A stretch of 64,000 nucleotides of DNA from positions 1 through 64,000 of the forward strand of contig JAIOYW010000003.1 in assembly GCA_021740915.1 (NCBI GenBank), in the 5' to 3' direction. The notes beneath the pieces were generated by a model. It had not been told where the DNA came from. It did not search any database and saw only the letters and a program-made list of their open reading frames with translations. Made by a program: the position numbers and the translations under genes. Below are positions 45,672 through 55,923 of this stretch, in pieces. Origin of the DNA: Ignavibacteriales bacterium (GTDB taxonomy: Bacteria > Bacteroidota > Ignavibacteria > Ignavibacteriales > Melioribacteraceae). Every line of letters begins with the position of its first letter. Position 1 is the first letter of the stretch.

Positions 45672-46694
45672 ATGGGAAAATATTTTCTAATAATGAGTTT
45701 ATTTTATGACTTGCACTATTATAAAGGATATTGTTTTAAATTAGTTATGGATATCGCATTTATTAGGATTAAATACATTAAGATTAGTTTTACTATTGCC
45801 ACTTTAGTAGGATTATACTTATCATGGAATAAGTTTTATTCAAGATATTATAACGAAATCAATAGTATGGAATGGACACTCAACTATAAAGTAATTGTTT
45901 TTACCACAGTTATTTATTCTTTGGGATATTTTATTCGTTCCATGTTATGGGCACCACTTCGATATGAATTTACAAATCAAAAAATGGCTTATTGGCAAGC
46001 TTTCGTCATTTCTGCTAAGTCTTGGATGGGACGTTATATACCTGGAAAGATCTGGGCATTTGTCGGCAAAACTGCATTATCTTCTAGTTCGGGGAAAGAT
46101 ATAGGATTGAATTTTGCGGCAACGATGACTGATATGTTCATTTTTTTAGTTTCGGGTTTAATTTTAGGCTCATTAAGTTTATTCATGAATAATAATTTCA
46201 GTTTATCAATTATTCACCAAATTATTGTGATATTAACATTGGTTATTGGATTTATTGCCTTATTTCCCGAATCTAATTATCGACTTATCAATTTTACTTT
46301 GAAACTTTTCAATCAAGATAAATTGAAAAAGCGCGTCAGCTTTAAACGTCTTTTATTTTTCTTCATCAGCAATTTGCTCACACTAATTTTTTGGGGTTTA
46401 TCATTTGTCATCTTACTCAATTCTATAACCCCTATATCCTTAAATTTAGTGCCTTTAGTAATATCAATATACTCATTATCCTGGGTTTTAGGAATTATTG
46501 TTGTATTTGCCCCAGCAGGTATTGGTATTAGAGAGGGCATTTTGATTTATGGTCTTTCATCAACAACTGATATCGCAGTAACTAATATTTTTTATGCCAC
46601 AGTATTAATAAGATTGGTTAGTGTTTTTGTGGAGGTGATCAGTTTTGTTATTTCAATCATCATTGAATATCTTCTCGAAAAAAACAAAAAATAA
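45672..46694 (+). CDS. Lysylphosphatidylglycerol-synthase-TM-like membrane protein
   Basis: A 340-residue protein with about eight membrane segments of the UPF0104/LPG-synthase transmembrane family: KSWMGRYIPGKIWAFVGK in the second loop and VFAPAGIGIREGILIYGLS near residue 275. Members are flippase-like and common in glycan loci. A 231-base AT-rich gap without a gene precedes it. The start may instead be ATG 45747 just before the first hydrophobic helix. An IS3 relic follows it. Confidence 0.72.
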   Translation: MGKYFLIMSLFYDLHYYKGYCFKLVMDIAFIRIKYIKISFTIATLVGLYLSWNKFYSRYYNEINSMEWTLNYKVIVFTTVIYSLGYFIRSMLWAPLRYEFTNQKMAYWQAFVISAKSWMGRYIPGKIWAFVGKTALSSSSGKDIGLNFAATMTDMFIFLVSGLILGSLSLFMNNNFSLSIIHQIIVILTLVIGFIALFPESNYRLINFTLKLFNQDKLKKRVSFKRLLFFFISNLLTLIFWGLSFVILLNSITPISLNLVPLVISIYSLSWVLGIIVVFAPAGIGIREGILIYGLSSTTDIAVTNIFYATVLIRLVSVFVEVISFVISIIIEYLLEKNKK

Positions 46695-46882
46695 AAATTG
46701 GATATGTGTATTTGTCATATTTAGTATTAACTGAATTTTACTCACAAATGGTTAAATTTTTCCTTCATAAGTTAGCATTCTCATCATAGTGATGTTGTAA
46801 ATATTGTTATGCTTCAGATGAAAATATAAAAAGGTTTAATTTAATATAATGGATGATTTTTAATAAGCAGAAAACACGTTAA

Positions 46883-47380
46883 ACAGGGTTTCAAAAAACA
46901 CATGTTTTAAGGGACGTTCTCAAAGAACGGAAATCAATAAACAGTGTGGCTGAAGCAAACTATTTTGCCCCTCAGGATATATGTCGCTGGGAAAAGCAGT
47001 TTTTTGAATCTGCCCTGGAGATTTATGGCTACAAGCAAGTATACAAATGAAATCGGGTTTCATTAACTTGCTAAGTCTAATAAGCACTGGGATTTTGATA
47101 TTAAGTACGTCAATTTCAAGATGACTTTTCTCGGTTCAATGTTTATCCTGAACTTAAGCAGAATATGCAAGAATATGATATTCAGTAAACTTTGCAGGAT
47201 GCAAAAAATCAGATTGCTCAGTATATTGTATTCTATAATACTAAACGTTTTAACGACGCTATTTACTATTTTACTCCAGAGGATGTTTTATTAGGTCGTA
47301 TGTCTCTGCGTTTGCAGGATAACCAAAGGAAACTTGACTTAGCTTATCGCTGTAGGTTGAATATTCGGATAGTAGCTTAA
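46883..47380 (+). pseudogene. IS3-family transposase relic
   Basis: An OrfA-like fragment (46883-47050) reads VLKERKSINSVAEANYFAPQ then DICRWEKQFFESALEIYG, the helix-turn-helix of IS3-type OrfA, with no usable start. After about 140 bases with stops, a fragment of OrfB (47192-47380) encodes the C-terminal integrase tail: IAQYIVFYNTKRFNDAIYYF, TPEDVLLGR. The DDE catalytic region is missing, so the element is inactive. I could not identify terminal inverted repeats. Confidence 0.75.
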
Positions 47381-47608
47381 TGTGTATCATATTTATTTCA
47401 TTACTTTGTCCATCTTCCGCTGATCCAAAACCTTATCTAAGGTGACTCTGAATTTTGAAGTATAGTTTGTGCTCCATTTACATTGGAGATTATTTTATAA
47501 AATATAATGCTTAAGTGCACTAAGGATAGTAATAAGTATTTGACACAAACTAATATTATTTGTTAATAGATGATATGGAAATATTTAATTAGATTATAAA
47601 AGAAAATT

Positions 47609-48937
47609 ATGACTTTCTATAATATTAAGTCCAAATTAATTTCATTAGTAGTTTCAGAAAAAAAACTAGTTATTGTTTTGCTAATTTTTGGTGGATTGTT
47701 AAGAGCATGTATTGTTATTAACGCCTACATTGATAAAATTTGGACTAACTTTGAGGACGACAGAGCTAGAATAGAATTCTCTAATAAAATTATTGAAAAA
47801 GGGGTCATATTTGAAATTTTAGATTACAAATCACCAGAAGCAATATTTGCTCCATGGGTACCATTCATCATAACAGGAAAGACACTTTTATTTGGTGAAG
47901 ATTTGTTCGTTTTATTCATATTAAATGCGATTTTAGGTACGCTCACCTGTCTTATCATTTTTTACATAGCAAAAATGTATTTTCAGAACTCCGTGGCAAT
48001 TTTAAGTTTGTTTTGGAGTTGTGTTTATGTTAATTATCTTCGATATACTGCTACTGCCGGAAACGAAATATGGCTTGTTTTCTTTTTTGTATTAACAGGT
48101 TTCTTTGCTCTGAAAATAATGGATGGCAATGCGGAAGCTAAGAATTTAATAGGATTAGGGTTAAGCTTAACATTACTTTCGCATACAGATGAAAGATATT
48201 TGGCTTATATATTTTTATTCCCGCTTTTAACTTATTTTACGCCTGCTCATGTGAAATCTAAATCAAAGAAAATGCTTATTGTTTTAGGGGTGATTTTTTT
48301 ATTATCATTACCATGGCAAATAAGAAATTATATAGTGTATAAGGATATTGTTTTAATTTCGGTTAGGACCACAAACATAACTAAACTATTTATCGATCAT
48401 GCACCAGATTTAGTATACAAGCATGACAAGGATAAAAATTATTTGACGGCTCAGCAAATTGATTCTATTTCTAATGGATTATTATACACTTTCCCAGATG
48501 GGAGAAAATTGAGGCCTGGACAATTTGAGGCAATGAAGAAGGGTAATCTACCACACAAGTTTGGTTTAGTCGAAAAATATTTTTCCCGTCTCTATTTTTT
48601 ATGGCTTCCTTTCAAATTTAATGACAATTATAGAAAATCAGGTTTCACTTTCGAGGGAAAATGGTCATTCTTACACAATGTGAGTTCGATCTTTTTTTAC
48701 GGATTACTTCTACCATTTACATTATTTGGTTTTATTAATTTCAATAAATCTAAAAAAAATATCTTCATTTTTTCCTCGATTGTATTAATATTTCATACTT
48801 TGATACATGTTGTTGCAATTCCCTACACTCGTGATCGTTACAGGCACCCAGTTGACTTTTTACTAATCATAATTGGATGTTATGGGATAATATGTTTCTT
48901 CAAATGGGCAAAAGTAAAATATTTTAATAAACATTAA
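47609..48937 (+). CDS. GT39/ArnT-like membrane glycosyltransferase
   Basis: A 442-residue polytopic protein. After the first membrane segment the luminal loop has NFEDDRARIEFSNKI, with paired acidic residues as in GT-C enzymes of the protein-mannosyltransferase type, then about ten hydrophobic segments and RDRYRHPVDFLLIIIGCYGI near the end. It probably transfers a sugar from a polyprenyl carrier on the outer side of the membrane. Acceptor unknown. It starts 228 bases after the IS3 relic and 7 bases before the next gene. Confidence 0.65.
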   Translation: MTFYNIKSKLISLVVSEKKLVIVLLIFGGLLRACIVINAYIDKIWTNFEDDRARIEFSNKIIEKGVIFEILDYKSPEAIFAPWVPFIITGKTLLFGEDLFVLFILNAILGTLTCLIIFYIAKMYFQNSVAILSLFWSCVYVNYLRYTATAGNEIWLVFFFVLTGFFALKIMDGNAEAKNLIGLGLSLTLLSHTDERYLAYIFLFPLLTYFTPAHVKSKSKKMLIVLGVIFLLSLPWQIRNYIVYKDIVLISVRTTNITKLFIDHAPDLVYKHDKDKNYLTAQQIDSISNGLLYTFPDGRKLRPGQFEAMKKGNLPHKFGLVEKYFSRLYFLWLPFKFNDNYRKSGFTFEGKWSFLHNVSSIFFYGLLLPFTLFGFINFNKSKKNIFIFSSIVLIFHTLIHVVAIPYTRDRYRHPVDFLLIIIGCYGIICFFKWAKVKYFNKH

Positions 48938-48944
48938 TATTTAA

Positions 48945-49922
48945 ATGTCAGATAAAGTCTTAGTAACAGGTGCGGGTGGTTTTATAGGCTCGCATTTAAC
49001 AGAACTATTGGTAAAACAGGGCTTTGATGTAAAAGCCTTTGTCAGATACAATGGGAAAAATGACTGGGGATGGTTGGAAACTTCCGAGGTTAGAAACAAT
49101 ATTGAAGTAATTTTCGGTGATATTAGAGACTATGATTCAGTACATTCAGCTATGAAGGGTTGTAGATCAGTTTTTCATCTTGCAGCATTAATTGGGATTC
49201 CATATTCCTATGTTTCTCCGTTGGCTTATATTAGAACTAATATTGAGGGTACATATAACATCCTGGAAGCCGGCCGACAACTTGATCTTGAACAGATCCT
49301 TGTTACATCAACAAGTGAAACTTATGGTACAGCTCAATACGTGCCAATAGATGAAAATCATCCTTCAGTGGGGCAGTCACCATACTCGGCAACTAAGATT
49401 GGAGCAGATCAATTGGCTGATAGCTATTTTAGATCATTTAATACCCCTGTTAAAGTTGTTAGGCCCTTTAACACATATGGACCAAGACAATCTGCCCGAG
49501 CTATAATTCCCACTATAATTACTCAGATTTTAGCTGGGAAAACTGAAATCAAATTGGGGAACCTTGATCCAACCCGTGATTTAACTTTTGTCAAAGATAC
49601 AGCAAGCGGCTTTTATGAGATTTATCGCTCCGAAAGAACTTTTGGAGAGGCGACAAACATTGGAATGAACGAAGAAATAACTGTTGGTAACCTGGTCCAA
49701 ATGATAGCCGGAATGTTAGGGAAGGATATTACAATTCAGCAGGACAGTCAGAGGATTAGAGCAGAGAAATCGGAAGTTGAGAGATTATGGTGTGACAATT
49801 CAAAAATCAAAAAACTTACAGGATGGGAACCCTCATACCAATTGGAATCCGGATTGAAAGAAACAATAGAATTTTTAAAAAGTAATCTTCAGAGATATAA
49901 ACCGGAGGTTTACAATGTCTGA
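48945..49922 (+). CDS. legB: Nucleotide-sugar 4,6-dehydratase, LegB-like
   Basis: A 325-residue extended [51 protein letters not shown] and [27 protein letters not shown]. This pattern is that of the dehydratase opening the legionaminic acid pathway (GDP- or UDP-GlcNAc to the 4-keto-6-deoxy sugar). The stop overlaps the synthase start. An aminotransferase (LegC) usually follows but is absent here. Confidence 0.78.
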   Translation: MSDKVLVTGAGGFIGSHLTELLVKQGFDVKAFVRYNGKNDWGWLETSEVRNNIEVIFGDIRDYDSVHSAMKGCRSVFHLAALIGIPYSYVSPLAYIRTNIEGTYNILEAGRQLDLEQILVTSTSETYGTAQYVPIDENHPSVGQSPYSATKIGADQLADSYFRSFNTPVKVVRPFNTYGPRQSARAIIPTIITQILAGKTEIKLGNLDPTRDLTFVKDTASGFYEIYRSERTFGEATNIGMNEEITVGNLVQMIAGMLGKDITIQQDSQRIRAEKSEVERLWCDNSKIKKLTGWEPSYQLESGLKETIEFLKSNLQRYKPEVYNV

Positions 49923-50976
49923 CATAGAATTAAAGAATCGCCCTGAATTGAATATCTCCGGAAGACTGGTGGGAATGAATTATGATCCTCTGGTCATCGC
50001 AGAACTTGGTATTAATCATGGTGGATCACTTAAGGTTGCCAAAGAAATGGTCGATGCGGCAGCAGCAGTTGGAGTCGAAATAATAAAACATCAAACTCAT
50101 ATTGTCGAAGATGAGATGAGCAGTGAGGCTAAAAAGGTGATTCCCGGACATACCAAGGAATCAATTTATGAGATCATGGCCAAGTGTGCATTAGACGAAA
50201 AAGATGAGAGAGCTTTGCAAGATTATGTACATTCTAAAGGCATGATTTTCATCTCTACACCTTTTTCACGAGCCGCAGCCGATCGTTTGATCTCAATGGA
50301 TATACCTGCTTTTAAAGTAGGCTCCGGTGAATGTAACAATTATCCATTACTAAATCATATAGCAGAATTTGGTAAACCAATCATTTTATCTACCGGAATG
50401 AATTCGATTGAAAGTATTCAAAAGGCAGTCAGAATTTTCAGAGACAAAAAGGTACTGTTTGCATTGTTACATTGCACAAATGTGTACCCTACTCCTCCGG
50501 AAATTGTAAGACTAAATGCTATCAAAGAACTTATGATTGCATTTCCTGATGCCGTTGTTGGATTGTCTGATCACACTATTACAAACTATCCCAGCATCGG
50601 TGCAGTTGCCTTAGGCGCTTCAATTCTTGAAAGACATTTTACTGATAAAATGGATAGAGAAGGCCCGGACATAGTTTGTTCTATGGACCCCAAAGCCTGT
50701 GGGGAACTGATTCAAGCTTCAAGAATTGTAAAATTGGCGAGGGATGGCTGTAAGGGACCGGTCGTTCAAGAAAAATCTACAATCGATTTTGCTTATGCAT
50801 CAGTGGTTACAATTAAAGAGATCAAAAAGGGTGAGAGTTTGACAAAAGAAAACATTTGGGTCAAAAGACCCGGAACTGGAGAAATTCTTGCTGAATTTTA
50901 TGAAACTCTTTTAGGAAAAAAAGCAAAAAGAAACGTTGAGATTGATATACAATTATCGTGGAAGGATGTTGAGTAG
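49915..50976 (+). CDS. Nonulosonate (legionaminate/sialate) synthase, NeuB/LegI family
   Basis: A 353-residue enzyme. The TIM barrel has [56 protein letters not shown] and [22 protein letters not shown]. The C-terminal SAF (antifreeze-like) domain runs from about residue 285 ([18 protein letters not shown]). It condenses PEP with a 6-carbon N-acyl sugar to give a nine-carbon 2-keto acid. A GGAGG site precedes ATG 49915, which lies inside the previous gene. Confidence 0.88.
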   Translation: MSDIELKNRPELNISGRLVGMNYDPLVIAELGINHGGSLKVAKEMVDAAAAVGVEIIKHQTHIVEDEMSSEAKKVIPGHTKESIYEIMAKCALDEKDERALQDYVHSKGMIFISTPFSRAAADRLISMDIPAFKVGSGECNNYPLLNHIAEFGKPIILSTGMNSIESIQKAVRIFRDKKVLFALLHCTNVYPTPPEIVRLNAIKELMIAFPDAVVGLSDHTITNYPSIGAVALGASILERHFTDKMDREGPDIVCSMDPKACGELIQASRIVKLARDGCKGPVVQEKSTIDFAYASVVTIKEIKKGESLTKENIWVKRPGTGEILAEFYETLLGKKAKRNVEIDIQLSWKDVE

Positions 50977-50979
50977 AAG

Positions 50980-52116
50980 ATGAGAAGAATTTTTATTGTT
51001 GTGGAACGAAGAGCAGATTACAGCAGGTTTCGCCCAATTTTGCAAGAAATGAAAAAGGACCCTTTTTTCGAAATATATCTTGTAGTTACCGGAATCTGTC
51101 TTTTGGAGACTCATGGAAAAGATATCAATTATATAACCGAAGATGGATTTGAAATTAATGCTCAGATTCCAATGTTTGTTGAAGGATCAGAAGACACCGG
51201 TGCCGAAATGGTTCGTTCTCTTAGCCGGGTAATGAAGGGGCTTGTTGCTGAACTTGAAATCGCGAAGCCCGACCTTGTGTTGTCCGGTTTCGATATTGGT
51301 GCAAATTTGGCTGTTACCATTGCCGCAGCGCATATGAATATTCCTGTTGCTCACATTCAAGGTGGTGAAGTAACCGGGAGTATCGACGAGAGTATCCGTC
51401 ATGCTATGAGTAAGTTTGCTCATATACATTTTCCCGCAACCGAACTTTCCAAGGAAAGGTTGATAAAAATGGGAGAACGCCCCGATTCAATATTTGTGGT
51501 TGGTTGTCCATCCATTGATGTTCTCATGGATACTCCGGTAATTCCGAGAAAAGAAATTGAGGATAAGCTCTCGATTGACCTCTGTAAACCGACTCTTCTA
51601 ATGATTCAGCATCCTGTCACTACAGAAAGTTTAAGTTCTTTTGAACAAATATCTGAAACAATCGATGCGATATCTGAGTCCAAAGTTAACTGTATTGTCG
51701 CTCTTCCAAATAATGATGCAGGTCACTCGAAGATAATTGAAAAAATTAAATCTTCCGGTTTAAGATGGTATCCAAGTTTGCCAACTGATATCTTTGTGAA
51801 TCTTTATCGTAATGTATCAGCCTTGATTGGTAATTCAAGTTCCGGAATACATGAAACACCAACATTGAGAATTCCCACTATCAATATTGGGACACGACAA
51901 CAAGGCAGGGAAAGAGCACCCAACGTAATTGATGTCGGATACAATAAAACAGAAATAGTGGGGGCTATAAAAAAAGCAGTTTTTGATGAACAATTCAGAA
52001 ATTTTGTAAAAACACTTGATAATCCCTACGGTGATGGTCATTCTGCTCGAAGAATAGTTGAAATACTGCGCACTATCAAACTGGATGGTATTGTTCAGAA
52101 AATGTTTTATGACTAG
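50980..52116 (+). CDS. Hydrolysing nucleotide-sugar 2-epimerase, NeuC/LegG family
   Basis: A 378-residue GT-B-fold epimerase: ERRADYSRFRPILQEM at the start, VVTGICLLETHG, HIQGGEVTGSIDESIRHAMSK with the catalytic acid and His, and GNSSSGIHETPTLRIPTINIG near residue 290. It removes the nucleotide and inverts C2 to give the mannosamine-type substrate for the synthase just upstream. Confidence 0.88.
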   Translation: MRRIFIVVERRADYSRFRPILQEMKKDPFFEIYLVVTGICLLETHGKDINYITEDGFEINAQIPMFVEGSEDTGAEMVRSLSRVMKGLVAELEIAKPDLVLSGFDIGANLAVTIAAAHMNIPVAHIQGGEVTGSIDESIRHAMSKFAHIHFPATELSKERLIKMGERPDSIFVVGCPSIDVLMDTPVIPRKEIEDKLSIDLCKPTLLMIQHPVTTESLSSFEQISETIDAISESKVNCIVALPNNDAGHSKIIEKIKSSGLRWYPSLPTDIFVNLYRNVSALIGNSSSGIHETPTLRIPTINIGTRQQGRERAPNVIDVGYNKTEIVGAIKKAVFDEQFRNFVKTLDNPYGDGHSARRIVEILRTIKLDGIVQKMFYD

Positions 52117-52954
52117 CATTGTTTTGTTGGGTGGTGGTGGATTTATTGGTTCTAAATTATCGGAGCGGCTGCGTGAGCTAAATTATAATGTTGTTATAGC
52201 TGATATGCACCGTATCGCTGATTGTACTGATAATTTTTTAGAGCTCGATATATTGTCAGGTTCAAATTTTTCAGAGATTCTGAATAAATTTGATGTTGTA
52301 ATTAACTTGACAGGTCAGATTACTTCTCCTATTAATGGCTGTTTGAGGTTAAATACTCAAGGCATCACAAACATATTGATGGCTTTGCGGGGAAGTAGTA
52401 CACAGTTTATTCAAATTTCTACCGTTTCCGTATATGGTACCGCAGATTCTGTTGATGAAGAATCAATATTAAACCCTGAAACTCCCTATGCTGTTTGTAA
52501 GTCTTTCGCAGAATTTCTAGTAAAACAAAATTTGAAGGGAGACAATTATTCAATTCTTAGGCTTTCCAATCTTTTTGGGACAGAACAAAAGAAAGGTTTC
52601 TTTTCCTATATTGCCCAGGCAGCCGAGGGAGATCATAAACTCGAATTTAATAACGATGGATCTTTACTACGGTATTATTTGCATATTGATGATTGTGTCG
52701 AAGCGATTTGCCTTGCGGTTCAAAAACGGCTTACGGGTACGTATAATGTGTGCGGGTTTAAACCATACACTATTAAGGATATCATTGATATATTTGATAA
52801 AACTCACAAAATAAAGTTTTCTGTTGAATTTTCAAATATTTTACCGCCTGAAAATATTAAAACTATAAGTTCTAATAAATTTAAAGAATTAACTGGCTAC
52901 CATCCCATGCGCTCAGTTGAAGATTATATAAAGGAAATAGTGCTGAATGACTAA
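52109..52954 (+). CDS. NAD-dependent epimerase/dehydratase (SDR)
   Basis: A 281-residue extended SDR; ATG 52109 overlaps the previous stop, and the NAD motif LLGGGGFIGSKLSERL follows at once. Catalytic-type motifs are STVSVYG and YAVCK; HIDDCVEAICLAV and TYNVCGFKPYTIKDI follow. Its substrate is unknown; it may reduce or epimerise an intermediate of the nonulosonate branch. The stop overlaps the next ATG. Confidence 0.8.
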   Translation: MTSIVLLGGGGFIGSKLSERLRELNYNVVIADMHRIADCTDNFLELDILSGSNFSEILNKFDVVINLTGQITSPINGCLRLNTQGITNILMALRGSSTQFIQISTVSVYGTADSVDEESILNPETPYAVCKSFAEFLVKQNLKGDNYSILRLSNLFGTEQKKGFFSYIAQAAEGDHKLEFNNDGSLLRYYLHIDDCVEAICLAVQKRLTGTYNVCGFKPYTIKDIIDIFDKTHKIKFSVEFSNILPPENIKTISSNKFKELTGYHPMRSVEDYIKEIVLND

Positions 52955-54029
52955 GAAATTCTCTGAGTTTCTAATAAGCCCGAGATCATCCCTTAGAGAG
53001 GCAATGTCTCAGTTGGACAAAACCCACAAAAAGGTGCTTTTTGTTGTGGATGATACCAATCATTTGATCGGTTCTCTTTCCGATGGTGATATCCGTAGAG
53101 CCCTTTTAGCAAATGCAGATTTAAATTTGAAAGTCGGCGACTTTTGTAATATCCACCCTCACAAATTGGATATCGATTACGAAACTGCCATGGTGAAAAA
53201 CCTGTTTGTAGAGCATAATATTTCTGCACTGCCGGTGGTAAATTCTGGAAATTTAGTCTCTGAAATTATATTTTGGGAGGATTTATTTGAGGTAAAGCAA
53301 CAAAATATTAAAAAGGGAAATTTACAGATACCCGTTCTAATTATGGCTGGAGGTCAAGGGACAAGACTCGAACCCTTTACAAAAATTCTCCCCAAACCTT
53401 TGATCCCAATTGGGGAAAAATCTATCATCGAGTTGGTGATAGATAAGTTTCTTCACTATGGTATTGATGAGTTTTATATCACAGTTAATCATAAAGCAAA
53501 AATTATAAAATCCTTTTTTGAAGAACTGGATCCGCCTTACAAAGTGAATTTCATTGAGGAAAATGAACCACTTGGTACGATTGGTGCATTAACTCTTATT
53601 AAAAATAAAATAGATAAGCCTATTTTAGTGACTAATTGTGATATTGTCATCGATTGTGACTACAGTGAATTTTTAAAATTTCATACTGTAAATAATTATG
53701 GTATGAGCCTTATCGCTTCCCTAATTAACCATCGGATTCCTTATGGAATTTGTGAGATAGAAAATGGTGGGAACCTTAAGACATTTTCTGAAAAGCCTGA
53801 GCAGTCTTTTCTTGCCTCAACCGGTATGTACCTGATTAATCTTGAAGTTGTTAACATGATCCCGAAAAACACGTTCTATCATGTCACTCAACTCATTGCT
53901 AAACTTAAAGATAAAGGGGGAAAAATTGGTGTGTTTCCGATATCTGAAAATTCTTGGGTTGATACAGGTGAATGGGCCGAATATAAGAAGACAACTGCTT
54001 TTTTTAATGATCTGTTACACCATTTTTGA
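52947..54029 (+). CDS. CBS-domain nucleotidyltransferase, PtmE-like
   Basis: A 360-residue fusion. Residues 1-120 are a pair of CBS domains (VVDDTNHLIGSLSDGDIRRAL; EHNISALPVVNSGNLVSEI). Residues 128-360 are a sugar nucleotidyltransferase (IMAGGQGTRLEPFTKILPKP, then NCDIVIDCDYSEFL and SWVDTGEWAEYKK). The same architecture is found in Campylobacter PtmE, a glucosamine-1-phosphate guanylyltransferase of the GDP-sugar legionaminate route, so a similar reaction is inferred. CBS domains may sense nucleotides. Confidence 0.82.
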   Translation: MTKKFSEFLISPRSSLREAMSQLDKTHKKVLFVVDDTNHLIGSLSDGDIRRALLANADLNLKVGDFCNIHPHKLDIDYETAMVKNLFVEHNISALPVVNSGNLVSEIIFWEDLFEVKQQNIKKGNLQIPVLIMAGGQGTRLEPFTKILPKPLIPIGEKSIIELVIDKFLHYGIDEFYITVNHKAKIIKSFFEELDPPYKVNFIEENEPLGTIGALTLIKNKIDKPILVTNCDIVIDCDYSEFLKFHTVNNYGMSLIASLINHRIPYGICEIENGGNLKTFSEKPEQSFLASTGMYLINLEVVNMIPKNTFYHVTQLIAKLKDKGGKIGVFPISENSWVDTGEWAEYKKTTAFFNDLLHHF

Positions 54030-54199
54030 TACATAGTTTCAAACTGCTTAATTATTGAAATTGTGGGAATTGAAACTATAAAAAAACATAACTGACTGTT
54101 GTTGGACCTCGTTTTACAGACAGAAATACTTGAAAAAAATTTGGAATTATGGAGATAACTAGTCCGATCACAATTAAAAAAATGACAATTTAAGATTAT

Positions 54200-54441
54200 T
54201 TAGATTGTTACTATCAATGGATAAATATTAAAAGGAGTAGGCAACATATAAATGAAATCGAGTATTGGTCATTTCAGAATGAACATCTTAAGGATTCTGC
54301 CATTGAGCAGCGTGATAGGAATTCAACTGAATTAGAGTTAAAAATTTTACAAGATGAAAAAAAAATCAATGAATGGAAAAGTGATTATTATGTTGATGCA
54401 CTCAAAATGATAGAAAAAATTATCGGAAAAAAATTCACGGA
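54200..54441 (+). pseudogene. 5' part of frameshifted methyltransferase
   Basis: A frame (codons from about 54200) encodes NEIEYWSFQNEHLKDSAIEQ and DYYVDALKMIEKIIGKKF without a good start codon, then meets a stop just after 54441. Adding one A to the A7 run at 54427-54433 joins it smoothly to the methyltransferase frame (GKKIHGVVVEVGVGSG). Either a genuine disabling deletion or a homopolymer sequencing error. Confidence 0.6.
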
Positions 54442-55083
54442 GTGGTTGTCGAAGTAGGTGTTGGGTCAGGAATATATTCATGTTCTGTTGCGGCCAACCC
54501 AGGTATAAAGAAAATTTATGCGTTAGAATATGCTCCGAAGACCGTAGAGTTATTAATGTCGTATGTTATAAAAAAGCACAACTTTACTCCAGAAATTGAA
54601 AATAAAATATTCCCAATTGTTGGTTCCTTTGATGATATAAAATTACCGGATGAAAGTGTTGACTATATAATAGATGTCGGAAGTTTACATCATTCGGAAA
54701 ATAGAGAAAAAACCTTTCGTGAATTGTACAGAATCTTAAAGCCTGGAGGATTTCTGGTGGGTGTTGATAGATGCTCATCTAATACATTGTCAAATCTTGA
54801 ATTGCAGCAGAAACTTAATATTAAGTATTCGAAAGAGTATAAAATTCAGAGAGGCATGGGCCCAGATGAAAAGTTTACGAGGAGAATGAATTCAGAACAT
54901 GACCCGATTTTGGCAGAATGGGAGTACCTGTTGGCAAAGACAGGTTTTAAGGTAAACATATTTTGGATATATGCTGGCAGCAAAAAAATGTCTGGTTTAT
55001 TCTTTAAAATTATCATGGGCACTTTTTATAAGATTTTCGGAGAAAAAATGATGCGAAAAAAAATTCGCAAATCAAGAACATGA
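54442..55083 (+). CDS. Class I SAM-dependent methyltransferase (5' end frameshifted)
   Basis: A 213-residue methyltransferase body: SAM motif I VVEVGVGSGIYSCSVA at the extreme N-terminus, motif II-like IKKIYALEYAPKTVELL, the acidic IIDVGSLHHSENREKTFREL and LKPGGFLVGVD. The open frame begins at GTG 54442, exactly at motif I, so the normal upstream helices are missing; they are visible in another frame just upstream. As written the protein is probably non-functional or truncated. It lies in the nonulosonate block and might have O- or N-methylated the sugar. Confidence 0.75.
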   Translation: MVVEVGVGSGIYSCSVAANPGIKKIYALEYAPKTVELLMSYVIKKHNFTPEIENKIFPIVGSFDDIKLPDESVDYIIDVGSLHHSENREKTFRELYRILKPGGFLVGVDRCSSNTLSNLELQQKLNIKYSKEYKIQRGMGPDEKFTRRMNSEHDPILAEWEYLLAKTGFKVNIFWIYAGSKKMSGLFFKIIMGTFYKIFGEKMMRKKIRKSRT

Positions 55084-55190
55084 AAATTCCATATTATCCT
55101 TTTTTTAGCAAAAAAAAGCAGCAAATGAATATGTTGATTGTTGCTGAAAAATTACAATTTGTTGAGATGCCCTGACATGGAGTGGGATTC

Positions 55191-55922
55191 ATGAATATAT
55201 TGGTGACCATTTGCGCTCGTGGGGGCTCTAAAGGAATCCCTGGGAAAAACTTGAGTAAAATTGCAAATTTACCACTTCTCTCCTATTCAACAGTAGTCGC
55301 TAAGAAATTTGGTGACATGTACGAAGCAGATTATGGTTTTTCAACGGATAATGTTGAAATTAAAAGTTTGGCCAACAGTCTTGGATTCGATACCGAATAT
55401 CTTCGGCCTGCATATTTGGCTACCGACACTGCCGGCAAAATTGATACCATTCGCGATTTGATCCACTATGAAGAGAATAAAAACTCTAAAATATACGACT
55501 ATATCTTAGACCTAGACACTACATCACCTTTAAGAACAGTTGATGATCTTGTCATTGCTTTTGAAAAATTGCAGTCCAATCCTACAGCCCTAAATCTATT
55601 TTCGGTGAATAAAGCGAATCGCAATCCATACTTTAATCAGGTTGAAATCAAAGAAAATGGTTTCTTTGACCTGGTAAAAAAAACTCAGACAGCGGTTTTA
55701 ACCAGACAATCCGCACCCAAGGTTTGGGACTTAAACGCTTCTTTTTATTTTTATCGGAGGTCGTTTTTTGATCTTAATTATAGGAATGCATATACTGAAC
55801 GATCAATGATATATGAAATGCCACATATGTGTTTTGATCTTGATGAAAAATTGGATTTTACCGTTATGTCCTATCTAATCGAAAATGATTTACTTGATTT
55901 TGAATTGATGAAGCTTACCTAA
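55191..55922 (+). CDS. CMP-nonulosonate cytidylyltransferase (NeuA/LegF/PtmB family)
   Basis: A 243-residue CTP:acylneuraminate transferase: TICARGGSKGIPGKNL phosphate-binding start, FSTDNVEIKSLA, LDLDTTSPLRTVDDL and FDLDEKLDFTVMSYLIE. It activates the nine-carbon acid with CMP. ATG 55191 has GGAG 8 bases upstream; GTG 55182 is less likely. The next gene starts 2 bases after its stop. Confidence 0.88.
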   Translation: MNILVTICARGGSKGIPGKNLSKIANLPLLSYSTVVAKKFGDMYEADYGFSTDNVEIKSLANSLGFDTEYLRPAYLATDTAGKIDTIRDLIHYEENKNSKIYDYILDLDTTSPLRTVDDLVIAFEKLQSNPTALNLFSVNKANRNPYFNQVEIKENGFFDLVKKTQTAVLTRQSAPKVWDLNASFYFYRRSFFDLNYRNAYTERSMIYEMPHMCFDLDEKLDFTVMSYLIENDLLDFELMKLT

Positions 55923-55923
55923 A

